Assembly (NCBI GenBank): GCA_013339765.2
Contig: CM023457.1
Coordinates: 47,327,847 to 47,391,846, forward strand
Direction of reading: 5' to 3'
Length of the DNA stretch: 64,000 bases
Origin: Haemaphysalis longicornis
Lineage: Eukaryota > Arthropoda > Arachnida > Ixodida > Ixodidae
Shown: positions 34,913 through 45,697 of the stretch, one piece after another
Position numbering within the stretch: position 1 is the stretch's first letter
How the letters are laid out: each line of letters begins with the position of its first letter
Program-made: the position numbers and the translations under genes
Notes under the pieces: model-generated
The model's database searches: none
Told to the model about the DNA's origin: nothing
What the model saw: only the letters and a program-made list of their open reading frames with translations

Positions 34913-34941
34913 ATGGCGCTCCGTCGAAAAACAATAACGCA

Positions 34942-34945
<4 letters not shown>

Positions 34946-34974
<29 letters not shown>
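34946..34974. repeat. (GT)n microsatellite
   Basis: About 14 GT dinucleotides. Confidence 0.92.
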
Positions 34975-34976
<2 letters not shown>

Positions 34977-35880
34977 CGGCTTTACGCGCATTTCGTGCGA
35001 GCGAAGTTCCGTGCAGATTTTTGCTCCTAATTTACAGTTTCGTGCCTTTCGTCCGTTCAGTCCATCGCATCACACCCCGGCCAGGTGCAGTTTGCAAATA
35101 TTCGCGCCTTCATATGCGCCATGGCGACGCGTTGCTTGAACGCGTTCGCAGCTCCACTGCGCAGCTATCCAGCTCCTCGCTAAGGTGCCCGGAGAAGCAG
35201 GATCCCTCCCCTCACGTTATATACCAATCAATCCGGGCGCTCGTTCCCCTATCGCAAAACGCACTTCGAGCAGACTCGAATGCCTTCTTACCTTGAGCCG
35301 CACTGCACGCGCGAGTAAACACGTATACCCCTGAACGCGCAACGCAGCTCGGCGGCCGGTGTAATCTGATAGACCACCGCGCTAATCCTCTCCCTCCCGG
35401 GCTACAACTCACGACTGCAGTGAGTCCCCCCTGAGCCGGGGCGTGTGCCGGCATTCCCGACGCCGGCGTCAGATCCCGGATGCTGCGCGAGCATCCGTGC
35501 GGAGAGCGAGATAAGCGGGAGGAGGAGAACAGTGGTCGCGCCTCGGCGGAGATGACCCACTGACTCCTCCGCGAGGCTCGGAGGATCTAGTGCGCTGCTC
35601 CCCGGTCCGGGCAGGCTGCGTGTAACTAGCGTATACGCACGGAGCGTCGTATTAAGGCGAAAGCCTTAGATGTCTCATCAAACGCGAAAAGTGTCCGATT
35701 TACACCCTTAACAAACAGGCAGCGCAGCCGGCACGCCATCGGTGGCGAGACAGAGGGATCAAGCGCCGGCGAAGCAGCCGTTAAACACTCGCCTGGTCAC
35801 GTGGTTCGCTTGCGCTGAAGCACACGCACAGCGGCCCAGCCGGCGATGAGCGGTCAGTCACTGCCTAAACTAACACCGTT
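34975..35880. other. Unassigned DNA, GC-rich
   Basis: No gene supported. On the minus strand near 35381, TAGCGCGGTGG resembles a tRNA A box, but no B box follows, so I do not call a SINE. Contains GC-rich palindromic bits (GCCGGCATTCCCGACGCCGGC at 35447-35467). Confidence 0.3.
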
Positions 35881-36185
35881 ACACCCTATGATAAAGAACG
35901 AAGGAAAACGCTATTTAGGACGCTTTGTCGTTTACTATCCCCTTACACCTAGCAAAAACACAAGAACACACCCTTTTATGGGTGTGAGACACAAATAACA
36001 AGAATACACAATAAAAACACACGATACAAGAAAAACACGAGAATATACCCTTTTAAAGCTTGTAAAAAGACAATAAACCCTTTTAGCGGGTGTTTTATCG
36101 GCACTATACACCCTTTCAAAGGTGTTTTGCTTTGTTTTTGATAGGGTGTAAGGGTGCTAGTTATAAACAAAAAGGCTGTAAATCA
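35881..36185. repeat. AT-rich cluster of ACACCCTTTT hairpins
   Basis: ACACCCTTTTATGGGTGT (35969), ATACCCTTTTAAAG (36045), AAACCCTTTTAGCGGGTGTTT (36075) and ACACCCTTTCAAAGGTGTTT (36107) recur at 30-75 base spacing, with TACACCCTATGATA on the left and GATAGGGTGTAAGGGTG on the right. Several of these units are self-complementary. Looks like a degenerate hairpin-type repeat or MITE. The spacing is irregular. Confidence 0.6.
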
Positions 36186-36233
36186 TCTTACAAGTGAGTC
36201 GTCACCGCTGACGACAACACGAGTGGTACCAAA

Positions 36234-36371
36234 ATGGCCGCCGCTGTGAAAGAGAAAATGGAATGGGTTCGTGTGGGATTTGAGGCCGGGTCTCCAGAGC
36301 AGCAGCCGAGGTGCGCCAACACGGCACCTTGGCAGAGTGGAAGAAGAACTAGCGTGACGCGTGCGCCGTGA
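36234..36371 (+). CDS. Candidate short frame starting in a strong start context
   Basis: ATG at 36234 in the context CAAAATGGCCGCC, close to the TISU/Kozak ideal, opens a 45-codon frame: MAAAVKEKMEWVRVGFEAG then SPEQQPRCANTAPWQSGRR and a stop at 36369-36371. The composition is protein-like. A donor-like CCGAG/GTGCGC inside would allow it to be a first exon. I recognise no family. It directly follows the hairpin cluster. It could be chance. Confidence 0.25.
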   Translation: MAAAVKEKMEWVRVGFEAGSPEQQPRCANTAPWQSGRRTSVTRAP

Positions 36372-36654
36372 CAGATGCACGTGACGGCACGTGCGTAGAA
36401 CTGGTGCACGCGGAGGAGAGCTCTGACTGCGGGGACGCTGCCGCGTGAATTGGGGCCAGTCTGCCGGTCGGAGTAATTCGCGCCTAAACACGAAGAAACG
36501 AAAGCGAAGAAAGAGGCGCGAACACGGTGCAGCAGTGAAGAATTGTGTTTGATAATCACCGCATAGTCGCCGAAAGCATAGGCTATGCTTTCGCCTTCAA
36601 AGCCCGTAAACAGGCTGAAGTTTCCGAGTAATTTATAAGTACGGAGCACTTTAG

Positions 36655-37087
36655 CTAGAGTTTCATACTAAATTACTAGAGGGAAATCTGGCGCCACGCC
36701 TAGGGAGCCGCGCTTCGGCGAACGTTCCGTCATGTACCGGCAGGCACGTTCCACTTGTCCTTGGCATGGCTCTGAAAGGCTGAAACGTTGACTCTGCGGC
36801 TGCAAAAAAGCAGCAATATTACTGTGGAAGGTTCATGAAATTTGTTTCGTCATTATAAAATTGAAACTCCAAAAAGGTTAATTTGTCAGTGATTATGTGA
36901 AGTTCATGCACGATGAACAGAAAAAAATGTTACCATTTTGGTTAATTTTGGCTTCGAGACAAAAAAAAGCCATATGGCTAGCTAAGCCAAGTAGGCGAGG
37001 AACTTGCTAGCGGCAATGGCGCCACCCACGGCGGCCAGCGACTGCAGCGACAGATTTCCCTCTAGTATATTAGTATGAAACTCTATG
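36655..37087. mobile_element. MITE with GAGTTTCATACTA terminal inverted repeats
   Basis: The left end TAGAGTTTCATACTAAATTA followed by CTAGAGGGAAATCTG matches the reverse complement of the right end (37050-37087), about 33 of 36 positions. The element is about 430 bp and has no coding frame. Repeats with this TIR appear to be common in tick genomes. No clear target-site duplication. Confidence 0.8.
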
Positions 37088-37255
37088 ATCGTATGCAAAG
37101 TGTTAGGGGTGATGTCTGCGCTGCGCCGCTGCCACGGAGGCTACCGTTGCTAGCCGAAAACTTGCACAATAATTAGAAAAGAAAATAAATCATGATTAAC
37201 GCATAATTACCCAGAATTATTGAAATCAATCTAGAGTCTTTTACGGACGTTTTCA

Positions 37256-37324
37256 GGCGGCGCACTCTCTTGATCGGTATCAACGCCAGGCTGATACCGA
37301 AATTAGTCAAGAGAGGACGCCACA
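37256..37324. repeat. Imperfect hairpin
   Basis: GGCGCACTCTCTTGAT-CGGTATCA is followed by the inverted arm TGATACCG-AATTAGTCAAGAGAGGACGCC after a 12-base loop. The stem is interrupted by 4-6 unpaired bases. It may be the end of a small palindromic repeat. Confidence 0.6.
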
Positions 37325-37334
37325 CCCCCTTTAA

Positions 37335-37425
37335 CGAATCACTTCTTTGCACTTGACAGCTTTCACATTGAGTGGAACTGCTTCATTTTTTTTCATATTT
37401 TTTTTTCTTCCGCGGGAGTCATCGG
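37335..37425 (+). repeat. Dispersed repeat, copy 1 of two
   Basis: CGAATCACTTCTTTGCACTT, GACAGCTTTCACATTGAGTG, then a T-run, matches 54728-54815 with about 80% identity. The nature of the family is unknown. Confidence 0.65.
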
Positions 37426-38190
37426 CCTCCGCAGTGTTCTTCCGAATGGCCCCATGATCGCACCAATATTAACACATGGTGTGATGCGTTAAAGAACGGA
37501 AGGAAGAAAACCTGCAGAAGGATTCGATTTCAGGAACGCCTTTCAAGCAGGAAAAACTCACGATTGCAGCCTGTGAAATTCTGAGGCATTTCTGAGCTGG
37601 CGCCGATAAGACAACAGCCGGATATTTGCCTTGCCTCTTGGGTGCGCTATTCACAACGCTTCCGGAGCAGTCAGATGATAAAATTTCTTTGTCCGGAAGA
37701 TAGGGGTTGGACGAGGTGCATACGTGCTACGCTAGCGATGACGACCAATGCGACCAGCTTTGCACAGATAGCACTCCCATCACCTCAAACCGGAAACACT
37801 CAGCGCTAATGTGCACTTTCTTTGAATTTATTTCCTGTCTTAGGCCAGGTTCAGACTGTTGTCGCAACTGTCGTAATATCTTTAGGTAATGAGCTCATTT
37901 GACGTCTTCCCTGTGTCCGTGTGTAAACCGCGCTGTCTTCTCCTAATCATGTTAAACCAACACGCCCAGATAGCTACGTTAGTGCATTTCATTTATAGCG
38001 CAGCGTATGGCTGTTATGTCGGTAGGCTGACCACAGCCTTAAGACGTGAGCACCACGCGTCCATTTGCTCAGTGGGCGAAAAAGGCGGCGTATCCAGATC
38101 CGAAAACATAATAATGTAGCCAGAGCGTGTCGGAAAAATTCTGCCGGGCGGGAGATTAAAAAAAACGTCTTAGGTCCTTCATATGTTAAT
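37426..38190. other. Unassigned non-coding DNA
   Basis: No gene or repeat recognised. Confidence 0.35.
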
Positions 38191-38202
38191 ATATTGTACT
38201 TA

Positions 38203-38876
38203 CCGTATTTACTCGCGTAATGATCGCACTTCTTTTTTTCAAAAAATCTCGATGTGAATTTAGAGGTGCGTTCATTACGCGGGGTAAATTTTTCGCGAAA
38301 CCTGTTTGAGCACAGAAAAGGCAAGCAAGTTGCGGTCAAAATTTTTACGATAGGTCTCATGAACATGAAAAAATAATAAACAAACGGATAAGAAAAAATC
38401 CGCACACCGCCGCTCGCCGCTTTGCAATGTGACGCGAAATGCAGTGTTGTCGTGAATTACGGAACGTGCTCTAACGAGTTTGCTGCGAGGTGGCAACAGG
38501 TCGACCAATAAGTGGCTGCCACTGTCACAGTGCGGGACATCAAAGCAGACACGGCTGCCGACGCAGCAACCTGAGCGCGTTTTTTCTACGTCTTGTGAGT
38601 GCATTATGTGCATTTAGTGAGAGTTTCCTTCCTCATCAATATTGAACGCATGCTTGCCGATATCGCTAATATCGGCGAGTCTGCCGCAATAGCGTAGCCA
38701 TGTCCTGTTTGAAAGGGAAGGAGAGAGAGGTACGCACGACCATCATCAGCTAGACTTGGCACAAATACGACATATTGCTGCGGCTAGTTCAGGGTACGTT
38801 CATTGCGCGGGAAATTAAAAAAATCGAACTTTGACGGCAAACTGCAGGGGTGCGATCATTATGCGAGTAAATACGG
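38203..38876. mobile_element. Non-autonomous TIR DNA transposon, about 675 bp
   Basis: CCGTATTTACTCGCGTAATG followed by ATCGCAC at the left is the reverse complement of the right end with one mismatch in 27. Subterminal inverted motifs (TTCATTACGCGG near 38271, CGTTCATTGCGCGG near 38797) reinforce the symmetry. Flanks ATATTGTACTTA (38191-38202) and ATATTGTGCTTA (38878-38889) look like a 12-base target duplication with one change, offset by one base. No transposase frame. Superfamily not assigned. Confidence 0.8.
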
Positions 38877-38889
38877 CATATTGTGCTTA

Positions 38890-39470
38890 GAAACTGTCTT
38901 TCTAGCAACGCACTTGTGTAAAGCGGTGAAGCTGATCTAAATGAAAGAACACCAACGTGAAGCTTGTTTTTCTAAAGCTGGCTTTCCTCCTATCAGTGTT
39001 GCAGTGAAGCCTACTCACAAAGAAAAATTTAGTGGCATTTCAGGAATAATAAGCTTAGCAGTACAAAACTGGCGACACTAAACTCAATAGCGTAACTCAG
39101 AAAGAGCGTTCGAAAGCGATAAGGCAGGTCGCAGAGCAAAGCGTCTGCAGCGGCATGGTTGCACAGCCCTTCGACAATCCAAGGAGAAACAAAGCCTCTC
39201 AGCCGTTAAGATGAATCTTCATGGTTCCCGCATTCATACTCATAAAAGGTGCTCGCGTTGTTTTTTTTCTGGATAAGTTCAGAGCGTACGTAGTCATTTC
39301 TTGGAACAACGTAATTATCTCTTCTCACATCATAAGACAAAGCGTAGGTACCCCCGTTTTTTTTCCCCCTTCAAATCAGCTCATAGCTCGCAGCGCAAAT
39401 TGCGGTATAGACCCTAAGCACCACAGCGTTCGTTATAGACGATGACGTGAAGCCCCTTGCTTCGTTGCAG
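38890..39470. other. Unassigned non-coding DNA
   Basis: Nothing recognisable as a gene. Confidence 0.35.
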
Positions 39471-40120
39471 GTGTCCCCCGGACGCAGTACAATCCTCGGA
39501 CGCCCCATGGCGTCTCCCTGGGAGTTGTTAGGCTTAAGCTGAAGGAAGTCCGCGTGAAGCGCCTTTGAAACCCGATCGCTGGGCAGCAGACACGTAGCAA
39601 TTAGGATCCCGGAAACGGTATAGTACCGGGAACGCCTTCCTTTTCCCGTGCTGCCCGAAAACCTCAGCCCGGGGGATTTCGACCAATCAGTTTACGCCAA
39701 GGGCCAATCACACGGAGCTAAGTGCTAACTGTCCCCGCACACGATCGACTCGCCTCCATAATCAGGAAGGGAATAACCCTGACGCGTGACCCCGAAAAGG
39801 AAATCAGCCAATCGGCAGCGCAGGGGGGTCACTGCTAAACCGAAGGGGTTCGGACCGGACGGTTGATTTGTGTAGGGCGGGGGAAACGGTCACCCTTTCG
39901 ACGAGGACAGGATAGGCCGACTTCAATGAAGCCTCCCCACGGACTGGCAGTGAGTTCATGCGCGTTACTTTACAAGCGGCGTCCTAGCCCCGGAGCTTTT
40001 ACTACTGTCCACGAACGCCGCCGCAGCATTCCGTTTTGGTGACTAACTCTAATCCGGGATATATATACTCCCTTCCGCCCGAGTCGGATGGAAAAGAGGG
40101 GGGATGCCCAAGGTGCCGCG
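39471..40120 (+). promoter_or_regulatory. Promoter- or LTR-like stretch with CCAAT and TATA motifs
   Basis: Begins TGTCCCCCGGACG. Contains CCAATCA at about 39683 and 39703 and CCAATCG near 39810, then a TATA box in GGGATATATATACTCCC near 40065, followed by GC-rich DNA. The string TTTTGGTGAC at 40034-40043 resembles the LTR/primer-binding-site junction of some arthropod gypsy elements, so a solo LTR is one reading and a cellular promoter is another. No second LTR or gag/pol frame is in the window. Confidence 0.25.
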
Positions 40121-40784
40121 GGTCAAGCCAATGGAGCCGACGTGCTAACGAACGCTTCCTCCTCAAGTTGCAGGAACTTCCGCTGCCAAGTCAGCCGCCG
40201 GGAGGGGGCGCGCCCAATCCCGCGTGAAACCGAGAGAGGAACTTTGTGCCAACTCTTTTCCTTTTTTTATCTTCTCTTTTTCCCCTCCCCCGTCCTTCCG
40301 GATTATCCCCGGCACGCGGCGATCCGGGCAACGCCGATGCCCCCCACCCGCCTTCCTGATTAAGCCTGGATTAAGGTCAGCAGAGCGGGGGAGCCTGCCG
40401 TGGTCAAAGCGGCCGTGACATCCACGCCGATGCCGTGGACCTGCTGTTGTTCCCGGGAGCTTCGCTCGCAGTGGAGGCCGGAATTTTCATTCGTGCATTG
40501 CAGACATTTTTGTCCCGCAGCATCTCCTGGTCGGTGCTTATAAATAAATGCAAATTTTGCCGGTTCGAAGCTCGGAAAGAACGTGCGGATGATGAGGCGG
40601 CTCGTAATGATGGAAGTCTCTGGATTAGGTCATGCCGCTATGGATTAATAACTGATTGGATGAAGATTACACTGAGCATTGTTTTTTTATTTCCAGTTTA
40701 TTCAAACGCAGTCGCCGCTGTAAAGAATCGATCCACGACTTTGTGTTCCATAGCGTAGGGTCGCCTTGGCTGTGGAGTCGCCGC

Positions 40785-41010
40785 GGTGGGTTTCAAAGGA
40801 GCCATGGAGAGCAAACACAACTTCGTTAAAAAAAAAAACTGGCCTTTGATTACTCAGCTCCATCCTCGAAAATATTTTTTTTTTCACAAAAACAAACAAA
40901 CATAAAGAACGCCGAAAGAATTCCGAATTTTGCGCTACACGGCGTCAGAAGTGACGTCACATGGGGCTCAAGCTCTTCGATTATTTCAGACTCGCCGCGT
41001 ACTCGCCGAG
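40785..41010 (+). repeat. CRE-bearing dispersed repeat, copy C
   Basis: AACACAACTTCGTTAAAA, CTCAGCTCCATCCTCGAAAA, CCGAATTTTGCGCTACA and GTGACGTCACATGGG follow the order of copies A, B and D. Only the left part of the repeat is present. It holds a perfect CRE palindrome TGACGTCA. Confidence 0.65.
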
Positions 41011-41366
41011 AAGCTAGTTTTTCAAATATATTCCTATGGCGCGGGGAATTCTCGGACTACCCGTGGTGAGCGCGGTATAGCAGTATCTAGGACGTCCCTG
41101 CTAGTGACCCTGGGCAAATTGCTTTCTAGAAGACTAACGCTAAGTGACGTATTATACCCCTGGTCTAACCCTAAACGAGCATCCCGAGCGACAAAAGCTC
41201 TATTCACTTTCCTGCGAAGTACAGGACTTGATCAGACTCTTTAAACAAGGCTTCATCAGTGAGCGCATTATCGTCATCATAGTCATGATCATCACTTCAT
41301 CAATTTCATTTCTTCTACATCTAGTGTAGCAAGCTTTGCCAGGCTAACCTCACCAGTGCCGTTAAA

Positions 41367-41370
<4 letters not shown>
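41011..41370. other. Unassigned non-coding DNA
   Basis: No gene seen. Short ATC-rich patch at 41265-41300. Confidence 0.35.
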
Positions 41371-41414
<44 letters not shown>

Positions 41415-41490
41415 TCTCTCTCTATCTCTATTCTCTCTTCTTTTCTCTATCTCTCTCTCTCATCTCTCTCTCTACTCTCTCTCACTCCCC
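41371..41490. repeat. (TC)n microsatellite, interrupted
   Basis: A clean TC block to about 41410, followed by TC stretches broken by A and T steps. The broken part is the older end. Confidence 0.95.
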
Positions 41491-42280
41491 CTATATCTCC
41501 GACACTGTAGATCGAAAGGCTTCTCTAAAAACACGATTATTAGTATAAAACTGCGCGTTAGTGTTTCAGTATAAACACCATACAGCACCGTATATACTCT
41601 ATGTTTCAAGCTCTTGCGACTCTTCCTTCCGTGTCCAGATGCGGCATTTCTTTGAAGAGTGGGCGCCTTCCTTCGTGGCCTCACTATGTGCGCTGAAAGG
41701 GGATAGTGGCGAAAAAGAAACGATTCCATAGAGTGCGGAGTCTTAAGGCCCTGCATGCGCAAACAGATTTGTTTCGCTGGTTTTAAATACAGTGCCCTCA
41801 CCTCAATCCCACTGATGGTACCGCATACGACGCGTCTAAATACCAAATCTAACCCGCTCTTTCGCAAGACTAGGATTCGTCCCCACTCAGGCATGTAGCT
41901 CGTTACCGGGCCGGTTGTCGCAGAAGGGCGTAGTCGACGGCCTGTTACTCGCTACACACCTCCCGCGCGCAGCAGCAACACTTGTACGTTCAGCTCGACG
42001 TGAGCAGGCATCGACGTGAACAGCGCAAGCGCAGCAATTAGCACGCCGAGTTGGTTGCTTCGAAATTGATCGCCGCGCGAAGCGCCCGGCTTCCTCGCTC
42101 TTCCATCAAGATCGGCGCTGGCGTGGCGGGCGCGAGATTAATCAACGCGCGCGGTTTCGGGAAACACGAAAAAGAAAGAGGAGGGAGACAGAATTAAAAG
42201 GGAAATAGAAGAAACAAGGAGGGAAACGGCGTTAAAAATGAGAAGCGACTCTTGAGGCCATCCGGCACATGCGCTGGAGA

Positions 42281-42283
<3 letters not shown>
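41491..42283. other. Unassigned non-coding DNA
   Basis: No gene supported. 41900-42140 is CpG-rich. Confidence 0.35.
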
Positions 42284-42354
<71 letters not shown>

Positions 42355-42385
42355 TAGAGAGGGAGAGAGAGAGGAGGGAAGGAAG
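42284..42385. repeat. (GA)n microsatellite, interrupted
   Basis: GA blocks separated by GGA and TAGA steps, grading into GGAAGG-rich purine DNA up to 42420. Confidence 0.95.
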
Positions 42386-43144
42386 GGAGTGAGGAAGAGA
42401 GTAAGGAGGAGAGGAAGAATGAACTTTATACTCAGCTCAAGACTCCATTGGAGGACTCTCCCGCTGCAACTTCCCTCTCCACCAGCCGAAGCTGGGAGTC
42501 GGGAGACCGGAGCTCGGAGAGTGAGGTTTCTTTGTGCGTTAGTTGGGCGTTATCTTGTAGCGTGATACACGACATGCACTGCTCCCTCCTGATATGAAGC
42601 AAACAACACGTGAAGGAAAAAAGCGGACCACCTAAAATCAGATGCGTGAAATATGGCAGGAGAATAGCCACGTGCCGTGCGATAAAGAAAGACAAACAAG
42701 AGGGAAGGCCGGAAGGGGAAGGACAGCTAAGCGCGCCGCCGGATTGTAATTAATTTGTAGCACGCGGCTAAATTGAGAAACGTCCGATCAAGCCGGCTCA
42801 GAGCGGTAGGGACTGCAGGCGGGCTCGGATCGTCTGCCGGCGGCGCCCTAAAGACTCCGCTGGCGCAAGCTTTCTTCGCAATCTAGGGATCCTCGAATTC
42901 TCCTCGATCGGGCCTGGTTGATTTCCCTCGCAATTCGAGTTTGGTGTACCGGGTTTAAATTTGGACTTCGTTCTCATTAGCATGCGGTTATGCCAAAGTT
43001 TGGACCGCCTGCAAGCGAAAGCGAACGCTAAACTGAACGATACACGCGCTGTCTTTAGCCAGGGCCGTACGCTCACGTCGTCACGCCCTATTTCATGCTG
43101 TTAAGTTTGATTTCTTGAGCTGAGTTTTCCTTGCGGGTGGGTGC
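42386..43144. other. Unassigned non-coding DNA
   Basis: No gene supported. One TCGTCTGC motif at 42830. Confidence 0.35.
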
Positions 43145-43145
43145 C

Positions 43146-43290
43146 TCACTCCTCACTCACTCACTCACTCACTCACTCACTCACTCACTCACTCACTCAC
43201 TCACTCACTCACTCACTCACTCACTCACTCACTCACTCACTCACTCACTCACTCACTCACTCTCACTCACTACTCACTCCACTCACTTCG
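43146..43290. repeat. (CACT)n microsatellite
   Basis: Over 28 nearly perfect CACT units, then a degenerate right edge (TCTCACTCACTACTCACTCC). Second CACT array in the window. Confidence 0.97.
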
Positions 43291-44034
43291 TTACTCTCGG
43301 ATGACATTTTAGTGCTAAACACAGTGGTGCGACAACGCGTGCTTTTGGTCTGCATCCACAAGCTTTCCGCGATGCGCGCTTCGTATCTGAGGCATTCGGA
43401 GCATTGCTCCTGGATGGATGTTCACAGGAACAAAAATCCAGAGCGAAAAAGAACAAAAAAGAAAGCACAGCGGTCAGCGGACGGTTAGGCTCGTCTTCGG
43501 TAGTTCCGTCACGTCCTCATCTGGCTCTCTCGTCCCCTGTAGTCAGCGAAGTGTTCGTTAGGCTTAGTTACAGTATATAGACGTACAGCCGAGTGTGTCC
43601 ATTAATTTCCAGCTCTCGCTGCTGCCCTTATTATAGACCTCCCGCGGTAAACACGTGTCCGCCGGTCGTACGTCTCTTAAGCGCCGATCGATAGCCGAGA
43701 CGTCCCCTAACCATTAGCCCGCAGAACGCGCTGTACAGGCTCGTGATTAGTCTGCGCTCGGCGCATGCGCCGCGAGCCTGTTTATTGCCAGGGAGCCGCA
43801 CTCCTCTTTTTTGCTGCCGCGGCGGCCGAATGCAGGGTCGGTAACCGCCGGGGAACGACCGAAGGGATCGCATGATACGAAAGAGGCGGCTCTTAATCGC
43901 GACGGAGGAATTGTTACTACTTTGTTGAGCGGCGGATTTGTTTCAGGTTGTGCGTGTCGAGGCTCACCGCGGCCCGCATCAATGTTTGTTAGTGCGCTGT
44001 TATGTGGTGCCCTGACAAGCGTCAAGGGCCCTTT
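43291..44034. other. Unassigned non-coding DNA
   Basis: No gene supported. 43620-43930 is CpG-rich and open on both strands without a recognisable product. Confidence 0.35.
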
Positions 44035-44515
44035 ATTATTTTTTATTTGTGAATACCCTTAGTGTGAATACATTGAAGAGGGGAGTGGGGTACGAAATAC
44101 AACAACAACAAAACGTAGCAGCGTAAATACAAAATATGCAACAATATACATTGTACAGTGGCTCAAAATGCACGTACATACGATAGTAACATCAAAGGTG
44201 TTTATCCAAGGCACACCGCGTTATTAAAAATAAGGTTACACAAGGGTATTATGAACAGCAGCATAAATAACTCGGAATGAACGATTGCAGCAATATCACG
44301 GGGAAGGTGGTTCCAGTCTTTTTACGTTGACGGGATGAATGATTTGGAAAAAGTTGTTGTATGACATTAAATTTGGCCTACTTTGTAGGAGTGGTCAAGA
44401 CGTGAAGATACATTGACGGCTGGGATTATAACAAAGTCGTGAAGGCTATCATGATAAAAGATTTTATGGAAAAGGCAGAGCCGAGCGATTTATGACGCCC
44501 CTTGATAGTGAACTT
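44035..44515 (-). mobile_element. CR1/jockey-like LINE, 3' coding end and 3' UTR, pseudogene
   Basis: Read on the minus strand from about 44490, one frame gives ARLCLFHKIFYHDSLHDFVI followed by PAVNVSSRLDHSYKVGQI, a stop, CHTTTFSKSFIPST, a stop, then KDWNHLPRDIAAI. The FF/SFIPxTxxDWNxLPxxI pattern is the conserved C-terminus of CR1/jockey-type reverse transcriptase proteins. Two stops show that it is dead. The remaining 230 bases are AT-rich 3' UTR ending GGGTATTCACAAATAAAAAA near 44045. It is 5'-truncated at about 44515 and the RT core is absent. Confidence 0.82.
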
Positions 44516-44528
44516 TCGCGATCATTTT

Positions 44529-44737
44529 TTGATTACGTGGTTTAACGCGCCGACGCCACACAGGCTATTAGGCGCGCTGTAGTGGAGGGCTCCGGATTAA
44601 TTTTGACCACGTGGGGATCTTTGTCGTGCGCCGAAATCTCGAACACACGGGCGTTTTCGCTTTTCGCCTCCATCGGAAAAGCGGTGGCCGCGGCCGCGGA
44701 TCGACCCGCGTCCTTGGGCTCAGCAGCACAAGCGGTC
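44529..44737 (-). mobile_element. Ruka SINE, minus strand, 5' truncated and diverged
   Basis: The reverse complement carries the family body (GATGGAGGCGAAAAGCGAAA, CACGTGGTCAAAATTAATCC, GCGCCTAATAGCC) and a changed tail. The B box is mutated (GGGTCGATCCG) and the A box is lost, so it is inactive. It lies just upstream of the LINE fragment in the same orientation. No target-site duplication found. Confidence 0.9.
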
Positions 44738-44816
44738 GTTTTTTTTTTTTGTTTGCTAAATATTACCTGGCCCCACGCAAACATTTATCTGTGCGCTCAT
44801 ACGTCATGACCTACAA

Positions 44817-44985
44817 TCATCCCTACCACCGCCATCCTCATAATCATCATCATCGTCGTCACCGTAGTCATCATCGCCATTACAGTCACCGCCATCATCG
44901 TCCCCGTCACAATCGATACCTCACCATCGTCGTTACCGTCGCAATCATCATCACACCACCACTATCATAGTCATCATCATAATGA
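44817..44985. repeat. Degenerate ATC/ACC trinucleotide-rich tract
   Basis: CATCATCATCGTCGTCACC-type steps for about 170 bases. It yields a His-rich translation that is not a gene. Confidence 0.8.
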
Positions 44986-45095
44986 AAATCGTTATCAATA
45001 CAGCCTTTCTTACGACATGCCCATCATGACGATCGCGTTGCGAACCCTACGCAGGACGTGTTTTTTTTTTTTCGCTTGCAAGCAGGTTTACGACT

Positions 45096-45196
45096 CATTA
45101 AAGATCCCCAGGTGGTCAAAATTAATCCGGAGCCCTGCACTACGGTGCGCCTCATCACCTGCGTTGCGTCCGCGCGTTAAACCTTACAATCAATCA
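45096..45196 (+). mobile_element. Ruka SINE 3' end only, with target-site duplication
   Basis: Only the last 101 bases of the family remain (TTAAAGATCCCCAGGTGGTC to CCTTACAATCAATCA). AGGTTTACGACT (45084-45095) and AGGTTTACAACT (45197-45208) flank it, a 12-base duplication with one change. It was severely 5'-truncated at insertion. Confidence 0.9.
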
Positions 45197-45208
45197 AGGT
45201 TTACAACT

Positions 45209-45579
45209 GCCGGGTATGCATTTGCCGAAACCCGGGTATTTGCACAAAGCAGCGGCGAAGAAGCTTCTTTAAATCCAGAGTACTTGCGATGAAGACCGTG
45301 TCAGGGATTCTTCTATCGCACCTGGCTTCAAGCCTCTCACGTACGGATCGATAGACGTCTGAGTTTGAGGCCGTCGCGACGACGATGCGAGAAACGAAAT
45401 AAACCGTGTTTTTCTGCTGTATGGTTTATCTCCTACATTATTGACACGAGAAAGATGTTAGCGGTTGAAGCCGCGTCGAAATCTAGTTGCTAGCCACAGC
45501 GACATGTTTTCCTCCGCCATGAAAACGCATGCGCTATTGTAAGTCTATTTGAAGGCGTTGCATAGTTCTCGCATAAAGT
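45209..45579. other. Unassigned non-coding DNA
   Basis: Nothing recognisable. Confidence 0.35.
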
Positions 45580-45595
45580 GGGGGGGGGGGGGGGG
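45580..45595 (+). repeat. Poly-G run
   Basis: Sixteen consecutive G. Confidence 0.9.
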
Positions 45596-45697
45596 AGCGT
45601 GTTCTCTGCCATGGCATATATTATTACCCAGCACCGAATCCCCCGAACCGGGAAACGTTGCCACCAAGGAAGGGGCTTACTGATTCTCGAATCCGCA

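Noticed and set aside
35330..35400. A-box-like TAGCGCGGTGG on the minus strand
   Set aside because: No B box at a suitable distance, no cloverleaf and no second copy, so neither a tRNA gene nor a SINE can be supported.
39471..40045. Complete LTR retrotransposon
   Set aside because: Only one LTR-like stretch. No matching second LTR, no gag or pol frame, and the primer-binding-site resemblance is weak.
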